From assembly GCA_964590945.1 (NCBI GenBank), contig CAZPXF010000073.1, positions 1 through 11,758 on the forward strand: a DNA stretch of 11,758 bases, read 5' to 3'. Below the pieces are notes generated by a model. That model saw only the letters and a program-made list of their open reading frames with translations. It did no database searches and was not told the origin of the DNA. Shown here piece by piece: positions 1-7,604 of the stretch (position 1 is its first letter; each line of letters begins with the position of its first letter). The translations under genes were made by a program, and so were the position numbers. Origin of the DNA: CAZPXF01 sp964590945. Its GTDB lineage: Bacteria > Bacillota > Clostridia > Lachnospirales > Lachnospiraceae.

Positions 1-57
1 GTGCATGTATTCGGTACGAATAAAGATTTCAGGAAACTGGATGATGATACGATTTAG
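1..57 (+). CDS. C-terminal end of an unidentified rightward gene (partial)
   Basis: Frame 1 is open from the first base and reads VHVFGTNKDFRKLDDDTI before a TAG stop at 55-57. Only 18 codons are inside the window, too few to name a family. It is read as a gene end, not chance, because it is followed directly by stem-loop structures (67-120) and converges on the leftward operon that ends at 121. An alternative is that this is an accidental open stretch. Confidence 0.4.
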   Translation: MHVFGTNKDFRKLDDDTI

Positions 58-66
58 AAAGGATCA

Positions 67-120
67 AAGAGCCTGCCGGTTGGCAGGCCCTTCATAGGAA
101 CGTACCTTGCGGGGCACGTT
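67..120. terminator. Convergent stem-loops between two gene ends
   Basis: Two hairpins lie between the stop at 57 and the ycxB-like stop at 121. The first has arms GCCTGCC and GGCAGGC (71-77 and 82-88) with a GGTT loop; read on the minus strand the stem extends to about 11 pairs (67-70 with 89-92, one G-U) and is followed by TCTTTGATCC, a weak U tract. The second has arms AACGT and ACGTT (99-103, 116-120) with further imperfect pairs inside and is followed on the plus strand by TTTT. Together they probably end transcription from both sides; neither has a classic long U tract. Confidence 0.55.
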
Positions 121-708
121 TTATCTGCGCGTATGCTCTTCGATCATCTGTCTGATCTGAAGGATCTCACGTTCTTTCAGGATTCTTTTTGGTATGCACA
201 GGGTATGCTGCGTGTCGATGCGCAGGGCGAAAATACTGTCTGTCTCTACGGCGCGTGCATATTTATCCTCTCCAAACTGCAGAGTCTGATTCCCCGGAAG
301 CCGGATTCTGCCGGATCCATTGACTGTGATCTGGTAGGTTCCATTTGCTTTCGCGACGTTCCTGGCGCCCTTTCTTGCGCTGAGCACAGGGTGATAGAGC
401 AGATAAAACAAAAGGAGAATGGCGATCGCGGCAAGAAAAAGATAATGAATTCCCCGGCTGTCGGCTGCGAAAAGAATGAGCAGGCAGACGGCGGCCGCCG
501 TCAGACAGATACCCAGAAGGATCCTGGTTCTTTTGCTCTGACGGGAGGCCAGCAGATAAAAAGTATCGTAGGCCTCCTGATATGTGAGCTTATAGGTAAA
601 GCGCAGGTCAGATTCCGGTATATCATTCTTGCAGGAAATATCCTGCGCAGTATTCTGTGTTTTCATCGTGCAGGAAGTATCCTGCATATTTTTTTGTGCT
701 TTCATCAT
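121..708 (-). CDS. YcxB-like membrane protein with a repeated N-terminal extension
   Basis: 195 residues. Two adjacent hydrophobic helices (about 62-81 and 87-105) are followed by a soluble domain ending in LCIPKR (170-175) and an acidic/basic helix, the pattern of the YcxB-like family (small two-helix membrane proteins of unknown function, common in Clostridia). The family-like part starts near residue 35 (LRFTYKLTY). Residues 1-26 are a polar extension made of two 13-residue copies, MMKAQKNMQDTSC and TMKTQNTAQDISC, encoded by a 39-base tandem repeat. The chosen ATG (706-708) has AGGAGG seven bases upstream; in-frame ATGs at codons 2, 8 and 15 are alternatives. It is the last gene of the leftward operon, 32 bases after the transporter stop. 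No catalytic motif is visible and its role is unknown; it may be carried along or assist the transporter. Confidence 0.8.
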   Translation of the reverse strand: MMKAQKNMQDTSCTMKTQNTAQDISCKNDIPESDLRFTYKLTYQEAYDTFYLLASRQSKRTRILLGICLTAAAVCLLILFAADSRGIHYLFLAAIAILLLFYLLYHPVLSARKGARNVAKANGTYQITVNGSGRIRLPGNQTLQFGEDKYARAVETDSIFALRIDTQHTLCIPKRILKEREILQIRQMIEEHTRR

Positions 709-746
709 GCGGAAACCTCCTGCATATTTTTCGTGTCTGTTTATTG
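631..746. repeat. 39-base tandem repeat, two good copies and one decayed
   Basis: Units start at 631, 670 and 709. Copies 1 and 2 agree at about 31 of 39 positions by my count; copy 3 is clearly related but diverged and one base shorter. Copies 1 and 2 each hold an inverted repeat GCAGGA-N4-TCCTGC (631-646 and 670-685). Copy 3 contains the ribosome binding site of the ycxB-like gene, and copies 1 and 2 encode its first 26 residues, so the array spans the gene start. The period is a multiple of three and keeps the frame open. Confidence 0.8.
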
Positions 747-2366
747 CGCGGAAGCAGCTGCTTTTTTGCGTTCCTTTTCCTCATCCTGTTCAGATTTCAA
801 ACGTAAGGACGGGATCGGACGTCCGAGTTCATCGTAATCTTCCTGACAGGTGTCATATTTTTTCGGATTCGTCATAACCTTTACAAAGGAGACGGAGACG
901 ATGATCAGGAGAAATACGATCGGGAAGCCGCCAAGGTTGGATAAGTATTTCAGTGCGTCAGTCGTTTTGAAGGCGCGGATAAAGATGACGCATAAAACGC
1001 CGATCGTAACGCCCCATACGATCTTGAGCCAGGCCGGAGATTCCGTATCGTCCGTCGTAACGCCATCTGTACACAGTCCCGCCATTGCGTTTGTATTGGA
1101 ATCGGATGCCGTAATAAAGGAGACAAATACGATTGCCAGGAATACAGCAATACTGATCACAGGGATCGGAAGCTGCTGCAGAACTGCGTATGTAGCGGAA
1201 GCAGTACCTCCGGATACCATAGCGTCGTTGATCCCCTTTCCTGCCAGCTCAAAATAAATGGAGGATGCAGAGAAAAGTCCAAGCCATGCTACAGAGAATA
1301 AAGCCGGGAATACTACGATTACGCGGATGACCTCCTTTACAGAATATCCTTTGGAGATCTTGCCGAGGAATGTAGACGTAACAGGCATCCACGCCATCCA
1401 GTTACACCAGTAGAATACCGGCCACCACATTGCCCATCCGTCGCCGTCCGCTGCCGAGACAAAGAGGGAGGACTGGCAGAAGGATGAAAGGTAAGCGCCG
1501 AAGCCTTCTACGGTCAGTTTTAAAATGTATGTAGTCGGACCAAAAAGGAATACGAACAGTCCCAATACCATGTAGATCCTGGAATTGAGTGTGGACAGGA
1601 TCCGGATTCCGTTCATAACGCCGGATACGGCGGATGCTACAAAGGCGGCTACGATGATGACGGCGATCATCGTCCATAAGGTCGTATTGGACTGGAGCGC
1701 TCCGCCGGAAATACTGCTGGAGCCGTCTGCCACAAGGAAGATGGCGGAACCCATACTTGCCGCCATTCCGCATACAAGCGCAAAGAGGCAGACGCAGTCT
1801 ACAACAGGACCGGCTTTTTCGGTGATCCTGTAGCTGAAGGCCGGGTAAAGCATCGTTCCGATAGAATATTTCTTCTTCGCATTATAAAACAGGAATGCGA
1901 AAAGGATTGCCGGCATACCGTAGATGCACATTGGCGTAAAGGTCCACTCAAGGAAAATATCCTTCATGATAAAGGTGATAGCCTCGGGAGACTCCGGCGT
2001 TACGGATGACGGCGGTGCATAATAGTGATACATCGGTTCCGCACACGCCCATAAAAGGATCCCGGCGGCCATGATCGTACACAGGACGATCCAGATATAA
2101 TTGGTCTGATTGAGGATCGGCTTTGCCTTGCTTCCTCCGATCCTGACGTTTCCAAATGGAGAAAAATAAGCCGCAACTAACAATACGACACAGAGGAACG
2201 CCATCAATGCGAACAGCCAGTCAAATTTATCGAGGATAAAGCTCGTGACGGCCATGATGAGCGCGTTAAAGGCGTCGCCATTTACGAGGTTCAGGATAAT
2301 TGTTGCAATAACTAAAAGCCAGGGGATCAGAAAGACGACCCAGCGTATATTTTTTTTGCTGCTCAT
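741..2366 (-). CDS. BCCT-family transporter (betaine/carnitine/choline type)
   Basis: 541 residues from ATG 2364-2366, chosen because AGGAG lies seven bases upstream; a TTG six bases further upstream would sit against the ribosome binding site. About 12 hydrophobic segments. BCCT hallmarks: the AEP motif after TM3 (about 109-111), and the TM8 signature region WWPVFYWCNWMAWMP (about 314-328) followed by STFLGKISKGYSVKEVI, the usual cytoplasmic loop after the core motif. Two sites differ from well-studied members: the canonical W-W-x-x-W aromatic box reads N322-W323-M-A-W326, so its first Trp is Asn, and the TM3 glycine stretch (GMGIG in BetP) is degenerate (IMAAG). BCCT proteins carry zwitterionic quaternary amines, by sodium symport or by exchange; substrate and coupling cannot be fixed here. 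The charged C-terminus (about 505-541) is cytosolic. It starts 13 bases after the glpP-like stop and shares the operon with the flavin oxidase genes. Confidence 0.92.
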   Translation of the reverse strand: MSSKKNIRWVVFLIPWLLVIATIILNLVNGDAFNALIMAVTSFILDKFDWLFALMAFLCVVLLVAAYFSPFGNVRIGGSKAKPILNQTNYIWIVLCTIMAAGILLWACAEPMYHYYAPPSSVTPESPEAITFIMKDIFLEWTFTPMCIYGMPAILFAFLFYNAKKKYSIGTMLYPAFSYRITEKAGPVVDCVCLFALVCGMAASMGSAIFLVADGSSSISGGALQSNTTLWTMIAVIIVAAFVASAVSGVMNGIRILSTLNSRIYMVLGLFVFLFGPTTYILKLTVEGFGAYLSSFCQSSLFVSAADGDGWAMWWPVFYWCNWMAWMPVTSTFLGKISKGYSVKEVIRVIVVFPALFSVAWLGLFSASSIYFELAGKGINDAMVSGGTASATYAVLQQLPIPVISIAVFLAIVFVSFITASDSNTNAMAGLCTDGVTTDDTESPAWLKIVWGVTIGVLCVIFIRAFKTTDALKYLSNLGGFPIVFLLIIVSVSFVKVMTNPKKYDTCQEDYDELGRPIPSLRLKSEQDEEKERKKAAASAQ

Positions 2367-2379
2367 AGACAAACTCCTT

Positions 2380-2973
2380 TTAGTCTAAAATGTCCCAGAT
2401 CTCGGTGTTGGTCGTAGAGACGGCGAGAGCGCCCGCAGAGAGGGCTCCCATCACATCGGATCTGTCCAGGACTAAACCACTTGCTACTAAAGGTTTCCCA
2501 TTGATCTCATCCATTGTGTAAGAGATCATTTTCGGAAGACCTGCCGGCATCATTTCTATAACGTCCGGGGAGGTCTCGCGTACATGTTTTTTAATGTTGT
2601 TAAAAGTGATCCGGTCAAGCATAAAGAAGCGCTGTATCGTGATCAGATTCAGTTCGTTTCCGCGCTTGATCATATGAGGTTTTGTACTGATTATGCCTGC
2701 GGCCCGCGTATACTTTTTGATGAAATCCACGCAGATCTCCCGACTGGCAAATCCGTTGATCAGATCCATATGGACGATCGCAATTTTACCGGAAGCGACT
2801 ACCTCGTCAACAATATCGGCAATCGTACAAATATTCCCATAAAGAATATACACGATTTCGCAAGAACTGTTTTTGCAGGCTTCCAGCAGGTCGTCGTTAT
2901 TAATACCGGCAATGATCGGGCAGCGCTCCATGCTGTCAAAAAAGCTTGTAAATTGTGTAGAATTCATTAACAT
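2380..2973 (-). CDS. glpP: GlpP-family glycerol-3-phosphate-responsive antiterminator
   Basis: 197 residues, the usual length of this family (G3P_antiterm). Visible family blocks: PIIAGINN (19-26), HMDLINGF (68-75), GIISTKPHMIKRGN (93-106) leading to RFFMLD (115-120), DVIEMMPAGLPKMI (137-150) and a C-terminal GLVLDRSDV...ALSAGALAVSTTN block (166-189) typical of its TIM-barrel-like, phosphate-binding fold. In Bacillus subtilis, GlpP with glycerol-3-phosphate promotes read-through of a terminator in the glpD leader. Here the gene sits inside a flavin-oxidase operon, 28 bases after the GlcE-like gene, not beside glpF/glpK/glpD. Its likely targets are the two leader terminators at 7605-7648 and 7878-7939. 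The effector may be glycerol-3-phosphate or a related polyol phosphate. The start could also be the third codon (ATG 2965-2967); AAGGCGGGG serves either. Confidence 0.92.
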   Translation of the reverse strand: MLMNSTQFTSFFDSMERCPIIAGINNDDLLEACKNSSCEIVYILYGNICTIADIVDEVVASGKIAIVHMDLINGFASREICVDFIKKYTRAAGIISTKPHMIKRGNELNLITIQRFFMLDRITFNNIKKHVRETSPDVIEMMPAGLPKMISYTMDEINGKPLVASGLVLDRSDVMGALSAGALAVSTTNTEIWDILD

Positions 2974-3001
2974 CCCCGCCTTCTGTAATTTGCATTTTCT
3001 G

Positions 3002-4255
3002 CTATAGCGTTTGCTGCATTTGCAGCCAATGATCTGTCAGTGTTCTGCCGCGTTCATATTCTTCGTAGTTTTCCGGCAGAATATTGATCTGAATATCCGA
3101 GTTTTTGATATGGCTGTAAATGACCGCCGTAAGCCGCTCTTCCTTCAGAGCGTTATAAAGAGAAAGCATTGCCTTTGAAAATGAAACTGTGCCGTAAACA
3201 GGGTTGGCTCCAAGCTTCGTGATCCGTGTATCTTCGCGGCGGGCTCTCTCGATCCGTTGAATAACCATTTCCGCTGCCGCATGTCTGAAATCATGAAGCT
3301 TTTCCACTTCGGATTCGGTGGCAAGAGCCCATGCGGTATCAGGATCGCTGCCGTATTTGGCGGTAATCTCTATGATTTCCATAAGGATCTCCTCGATAGC
3401 GTCTTCATTTCCCGCAAGTTCGATCAGGATCATCGCCTCCGTGTTTTCCGGGACGGAAGGGATAGACCGTATCTTTGCAATGGATTCCTTTCCCTGTTCC
3501 ACAAGAGAGATGGCCATCTGATCCAGATATTCCATAGATTGTATCCAGGCGCCGTCCGCAGACGCATGATAATCCTGCAATTCATCTGCGCAGGAGAGAG
3601 ATTTCTCCATGCTGTCAAAGAAGAAGGCAAGTCCCCATATGGATTCTGGTTTTCTGCACAGTCGAAGCGTGAGCTGTGTGATCGGCCCGGCTTTGGATTT
3701 CGAGGCAAGAAACCGCTCGAGCTGATCCGCATTTTCTGTGGTATCGCGGTCCAATGTATGGATGTTTCCGTCCGGTGATACATAGTGGACAGCGGAAATA
3801 TACCGGCTTGTGTTCCCATAATGGAAGGAATTCATTCCATAGGCTCCGGACGCTGCAATTCCTCCGATGGAAGCGGAACTCTCCGTTGGATCCGGAGGCC
3901 AGAAAAAGCCTTCTTTTCGCAGCGCAGAGCCGACCTCCCTTGTCAGATCCAGGAGCAAAACTCCCGGCTCGACAATGGCGTAACCTTCCTCATCGGAATC
4001 AATGCCGATCTTAAGGATCTTATTCATTTTCGAAAAATTCATGACATGTCCGCCGTGCGGTACGGCAAGTCCCTCCGTGCCGGTATTTGCGCCCTGAAAG
4101 GTAACTGTCCGGCCGGAAATAAGCTTCAGGATCTTCTGCACGTCTTTTTCAGATCTCGGGAAAGAGATACTTTCGGCGCTTCCTTCCTGTTTGGACTCAT
4201 CGGTCAGATAATTCTGATGGGATGGCGAAATTGGTTGAATCAGATCAGTTTTCAT
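3002..4255 (-). CDS. FAD-binding (GlcD/GlcE-like) oxidase subunit lacking the catalytic C-terminus
   Basis: 417 residues. The N-terminal FAD-binding type 4 (PCMH) domain is clear: FQGANTGTEGLAVPHGG (53-69) for the FAD diphosphate and PDPTESSASIGGIAASGAYG (121-140) followed by YGNTSRYI (146-153). The C-terminal part resembles GlcD/D-lactate dehydrogenases, with FRHAAAE (323-329) and SHIKNSDIQINILPEN (381-396) where those enzymes have GHxGDGNxHxN. The second metal-site His is therefore replaced by Gln, and the protein stops 25 residues after NILP, so the EHGIG motif and final DPxxxxNPGK segment are absent. The next gene begins 28 bases later, leaving no room for a shifted remainder. This recalls GlcE of glycolate oxidase, a partner subunit without the active-site histidines. 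It overlaps etfA by 11 bases and likely pairs with the oxidase at 6050-7516. Upstream AGGAG supports the start. Confidence 0.85.
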   Translation of the reverse strand: MKTDLIQPISPSHQNYLTDESKQEGSAESISFPRSEKDVQKILKLISGRTVTFQGANTGTEGLAVPHGGHVMNFSKMNKILKIGIDSDEEGYAIVEPGVLLLDLTREVGSALRKEGFFWPPDPTESSASIGGIAASGAYGMNSFHYGNTSRYISAVHYVSPDGNIHTLDRDTTENADQLERFLASKSKAGPITQLTLRLCRKPESIWGLAFFFDSMEKSLSCADELQDYHASADGAWIQSMEYLDQMAISLVEQGKESIAKIRSIPSVPENTEAMILIELAGNEDAIEEILMEIIEITAKYGSDPDTAWALATESEVEKLHDFRHAAAEMVIQRIERARREDTRITKLGANPVYGTVSFSKAMLSLYNALKEERLTAVIYSHIKNSDIQINILPENYEEYERGRTLTDHWLQMQQTL

Positions 4256-5210
4256 GTTGCTTCTCCTGTATTATCTGGATAAACATCTGAAAGAGTTCCA
4301 TGCAATCTCCGCATATTGCAAGATCGGCTTTCTTCATGATCGGCGCATCCCTGTCATTGTTGAGAGCGATGATGTATTTGCTCTTTTCGATACCTGAATA
4401 GAGAGCGGGAGCGCCGCTGACTCCGAGGAGGATGCATAGCTTTGGCAGGATCATGGTTCCGCTGACGCCGATCAGGCGGTTCACAGGAAGCCAGGCATTC
4501 ATAACAGCCGGGCGGGAACCTGCAAGCGGAGCGGAGATGGCCTTGGCTAACCTGGAAACCGCTTCCGTATTCTCCTTATTTTTCAGTCCTCTGCCGCCGA
4601 CAACGATGCAGCGGGCCTTATCCAGGAAAGATTCCTTCTCAACCGGATGCTTTGTGATGGAAGGCTCTTTTTCGTATGCTTTCAGTTCATGACAGATGAT
4701 TTCTTTTTCCGTATCGAACGTCGTCTGTGGGGAAGCCGGATAGTTTTTCGAAATCGCCAGGACAAATGGTTTCCGGTGAAGTTCAAAGGTTCCGACCATA
4801 TGCCCGGAATAGATCCTTTTGCGGGCGACGGCCTTATCGGGCTCCAGATGAAGCTCCTGGACGTCGTTCAGGGACGCGCCGTCGAGGCGTGCAGCCAGAC
4901 GGACGGAAAGCTCCTCGCCGGAATAATTGCCGGGGAACAGAATACAATCCATGTCTGTCAGCGTTTCCTTTAAGAAAGGCAGAACGTTCTCCGGGATATA
5001 TTCCTGCGATGAAGCACAGAAAATCCGGGATGCAGGAAGCAAAGAAGAAATATTCTCAAGCGCTGCCGTATCCGTATTTTCCGGATTGTAAAGGATAATA
5101 CCTGTTCCATTTTCCGTGTGAAGTTCATTTTGAATCAAAAACTGTGTCAGCTTCTGAGCCTGTTCCGCCGGATCAGGGGCAAAAGCATTGATCATAAAAG
5201 CATATTTCAT
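4245..5210 (-). CDS. etfA: Electron transfer flavoprotein alpha subunit (EtfA/FixB family)
   Basis: 321 residues from ATG 5208-5210, which makes an ATGA overlap with the etfB stop (5207-5209) and so suggests translational coupling; an in-frame ATG at 5222 lacks a ribosome binding site. The C-terminal FAD domain is recognisable (numbering from 5210): GGRGLKN (205-211), GSRPAV (231-236), IGVSG..ILPKL (247-258), GVSGAPALYSG (263-273) and ALNNDRDAPIMKKADL (282-297). Compared with the usual GISGAIQHLAG, the Gln-His pair that contacts the flavin is Ala-Leu (269-270), and the usual GQTG reads GVSG. The N-terminal half is poorly conserved. There is no extra ferredoxin domain. With EtfB it should form the FAD-bearing carrier that takes electrons from the flavin oxidase(s) of this operon; whether it bifurcates electrons cannot be decided from sequence alone. 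Confidence 0.9.
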   Translation of the reverse strand: MKYAFMINAFAPDPAEQAQKLTQFLIQNELHTENGTGIILYNPENTDTAALENISSLLPASRIFCASSQEYIPENVLPFLKETLTDMDCILFPGNYSGEELSVRLAARLDGASLNDVQELHLEPDKAVARKRIYSGHMVGTFELHRKPFVLAISKNYPASPQTTFDTEKEIICHELKAYEKEPSITKHPVEKESFLDKARCIVVGGRGLKNKENTEAVSRLAKAISAPLAGSRPAVMNAWLPVNRLIGVSGTMILPKLCILLGVSGAPALYSGIEKSKYIIALNNDRDAPIMKKADLAICGDCMELFQMFIQIIQEKQHEN

Positions 5211-6034
5211 TGTGTTATCCATTTTTTAAAATATTCGTACATGATCGCGGCATTTTCCGAAGGATCGTCGCCGTCGACCAGGATCGTGTCTCTTTTCTGT
5301 ATGACCGGCTCCATAGAGCGGAGCGTTATCCTTCCGTCGCCTGCCAGATCGGATCCCCGGCAAAGCGCTTCCGGGTCGTATACGCCGACCGGCTGCTGTT
5401 TGCTTTTCATACGCTGTTTCAGGGTAGGAACTCTCAAATACGTATCGGCAGAATTTCCAATGACCAGAAGAACAGGATAGGAGACCGTCTCTTCACAGAG
5501 GGCGTCGTCCCTGTAATAGGAGACAAGAGCGTGCCCTTCATCGACCGGGGAAAAATCTGTAACCTGTGTAATACAACGGATATTTAAGAGCTCTGCGAGT
5601 AACAGCGGAGTTTTTCCCTGATTGCCATCGGCGCTCTGCGCTCCGGCAAGGATCAGGTCGAAAGGCTCCTGTTTTTGTATGTATGAAAATAATAATCCGG
5701 AAAGCTGTTCTGAGGAAAGTGCAGTTCGCTGTCTGTCGTCCTGCAAATGGATGCGGTCCGTCCCGGAAAAGCCGAGCGCGGCTAAGGTCTCGAGAAAACG
5801 GTCGCCGCTTTTTTCGGAGGCCGTGACAGCCGTGCATACACAATCCAGTCCCCTGGAGCTGCATCGATCCGAAAAACGGCAGGCGAGCTCCAACGCACTT
5901 TCGTCATAACAGGGGATTTCTTTTTTTAAATAGCTGGCGTCTATATAACCGGACGTGCCGCCGGAGATCCATTCGGACTCCGACAGCATATCCAGATCTA
6001 CGGAAAAATGGAAGCATGTTAGTATTCTGGTCAT
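5207..6034 (-). CDS. etfB: Electron transfer flavoprotein beta subunit (EtfB/FixA family)
   Basis: 275 residues. Family landmarks: CYDESALELA (42-51; usually xxxDxxAxExA), DLILAGAQSADGNQGKTPLLLAELL (126-150; the adenine-nucleotide-binding stretch, usually GxxxxDGdxxQvgpxlAexL), and YLRVPTLKQRMKSKQQP (199-215; usually PRIPTLKGIMxAKKKP). These show a complete EtfB. It normally binds AMP, or NADH and a bifurcating FAD in bifurcating members. AAGGAA precedes the ATG. It begins 15 bases after the oxidase stop and overlaps etfA by four bases. The oxidase-etfB-etfA order resembles lactate dehydrogenase-ETF operons of acetogens, though there the dehydrogenase gene usually comes last. Confidence 0.92.
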   Translation of the reverse strand: MTRILTCFHFSVDLDMLSESEWISGGTSGYIDASYLKKEIPCYDESALELACRFSDRCSSRGLDCVCTAVTASEKSGDRFLETLAALGFSGTDRIHLQDDRQRTALSSEQLSGLLFSYIQKQEPFDLILAGAQSADGNQGKTPLLLAELLNIRCITQVTDFSPVDEGHALVSYYRDDALCEETVSYPVLLVIGNSADTYLRVPTLKQRMKSKQQPVGVYDPEALCRGSDLAGDGRITLRSMEPVIQKRDTILVDGDDPSENAAIMYEYFKKWITQ

Positions 6035-6049
6035 AGTAGCCTGTTCCTT

Positions 6050-7516
6050 TTAGAAGATCCAGGGATTTTCTTCGTTTCTCTTAAGCGGGATCAGGGTTCC
6101 CATGTTCATGATTCCGTTTGGATCAAATGCTTTCTTTAATGTCTCAAGCATATACATGGATGAACCGTACTCCTCATATACGTAATGCGCTCTTGCTTTT
6201 CCAAGGCCATGGTGATGAGCGATGGATCCGCCGAATCTTACTGTCTCTTCGCAGATGATGCGGTTGATAAGGTTGTGATATTTGTTCATCTCTTCCTCCG
6301 GCTTGCAGTCAACAACGTTGTAGTAGTATGTGAAGTATACGTTTGTTCCGTTGATGTAGCTGTGGGAAGAATGTCCGCCGATCATGGTAAGATCCGGCAC
6401 TTCGTTGGTGATGCGCGCAACAACGGACTCATAAATATCGTTGATAACACCCCAGCATCCGGAGATCTCTGTTGTGATTCCAATATTATCTGTGGCAAGG
6501 ATCTCTTCTCTTTCCTTTGCAATCTCTTCCGGACCCCAGTTGAGGTGAGCGAACCATTTCTCGATCAGCATCGGATCTACAGGCGTTGCGTCTGGAAGCT
6601 CTTTTACGAGATCATCGATACCCTTAGCTGTCGCCTCAGTGATGGACTTTGGTCCTTCTGCCATGAAGAGAAGTACGCATTTACCGTCCGCCCAGTCGAA
6701 ATGGGAAGCGGCATCCTGAAGGTCATAAAGTCTTGCGACGGATGGCTTGTAGCCCTCAACCATAACTTTGCGGAGTCCTTCAAAGCCTGTCTTCATATCA
6801 TTTACTTTATATCCAAGATAAATATTGTTCTCCGGCTGATATTTGAAGATCTTCACTGTAACTTCTGTGATGAAGCAAAGAGCGCCCTCATTTCCAAGAA
6901 CGATGTGTCTGATATCCGGTCCAACGGATCTTCTCGGCACGTTCTTGATCCGGCATACTTTCCCGCCCGGGAATACAACCTCACAGCCTACGATCATATC
7001 TTCGATTCCGCCGTAGAGTGTGGAGAACTGACCGATACTTCTTGTAGCAACAAGTCCGCCCATCTGAGCCAGCGGTTTGGACTGCGGAGAATGACCTGTT
7101 GTAAGACCCTGCTCGCGAAGGCTGTCCTCAAGGCTCTGAAGCGGAACGCCGCACTGACATGTTACCTGCATGTTCGTATCGTCTACAGAAATGACTTTAT
7201 TCATAGTAGAACCGTCGATTACGATAGAGTTCTCAAGCGCTGTCTCAAGGCCGCCCTCGATCGCTGACTGGCCGGTACGCGGAACAACGTTTACTCCGTT
7301 CTCATCCGCAAATTTCAATACGTCGGCAACCTCTTCTGTGCTGTGTACGTATACGACTGCAGCAGGGATCGGCTGTGTGTATACCTTATGGCATTGCTCG
7401 AACTTGCGGTAACGGTCAAGACTGCTTTCCTTTAAGACGGTCTCATCGGTAATTACCTGCTCCGCGCCTAAAATATTAACGAGTTCTTCAACGATTTTTT
7501 CTCTGGACAGTGACAT
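6050..7516 (-). CDS. FAD-binding oxidase resembling alkyl-DHAP synthase (AGPS-like)
   Basis: 488 residues, complete. FAD-binding type 4 domain: PRTGQSAIEGG (79-89), GGLVATRSIGQFSTLYGG (153-170), VGPDIRHIVLGNEG (198-211) and FITEVTVKIF (215-224). The cap domain follows the alkyldihydroxyacetonephosphate synthase branch and not GlcD: an Arg at 262 in the ARLYD context (an active-site Arg in AGPS), SHSYINGTNVYFTYYYN (384-400), GGSIAHHHGLGK (429-440) with the HHHG motif used in AGPS catalysis, and DPNGIMNMGTLIP near the end. AGPS swaps an acyl for an alkyl group on DHAP without net redox, but bacterial relatives are often annotated as hydroxyacid dehydrogenases. Co-occurrence with EtfAB argues for net oxidation of a hydroxy acid or polyol phosphate. 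It is the first gene of the leftward operon; AGGAG nine bases upstream selects the start. Confidence 0.88.
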   Translation of the reverse strand: MSLSREKIVEELVNILGAEQVITDETVLKESSLDRYRKFEQCHKVYTQPIPAAVVYVHSTEEVADVLKFADENGVNVVPRTGQSAIEGGLETALENSIVIDGSTMNKVISVDDTNMQVTCQCGVPLQSLEDSLREQGLTTGHSPQSKPLAQMGGLVATRSIGQFSTLYGGIEDMIVGCEVVFPGGKVCRIKNVPRRSVGPDIRHIVLGNEGALCFITEVTVKIFKYQPENNIYLGYKVNDMKTGFEGLRKVMVEGYKPSVARLYDLQDAASHFDWADGKCVLLFMAEGPKSITEATAKGIDDLVKELPDATPVDPMLIEKWFAHLNWGPEEIAKEREEILATDNIGITTEISGCWGVINDIYESVVARITNEVPDLTMIGGHSSHSYINGTNVYFTYYYNVVDCKPEEEMNKYHNLINRIICEETVRFGGSIAHHHGLGKARAHYVYEEYGSSMYMLETLKKAFDPNGIMNMGTLIPLKRNEENPWIF

Positions 7517-7604
7517 TTTTCATTTCTCCTTTCATTTCATAAACTATCCGTTCGCTATGTGTTCGTTCAGGTGATAATTCATAGGTAGAGAGGAGTTTGA
7601 AAAC

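Noticed and set aside
631..746. CRISPR-like array
   Set aside because: There are only two good copies with no unique spacers, the units abut, and they form part of a coding sequence.
133..837. Long plus-strand open frame opposite the ycxB-like gene
   Set aside because: It is a shadow of the minus-strand gene: no ribosome binding site, a Cys/Ile/Phe-rich repeat translation caused by the 39-base repeat, and it crosses into the transporter gene.
2367..2372. TTG start for the BCCT gene six bases upstream
   Set aside because: It would leave about one base between AGGAG and the start codon; the ATG at 2364-2366 has proper spacing.
2974..3070. Frameshift that could explain the missing C-terminus of the GlcE-like gene
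   Set aside because: Only 28 bases lie between its stop and the glpP-like start, too short for the roughly 70 missing residues, and no frame there encodes the EHGIG or DPxxxxNPGK motifs. The short form looks native.
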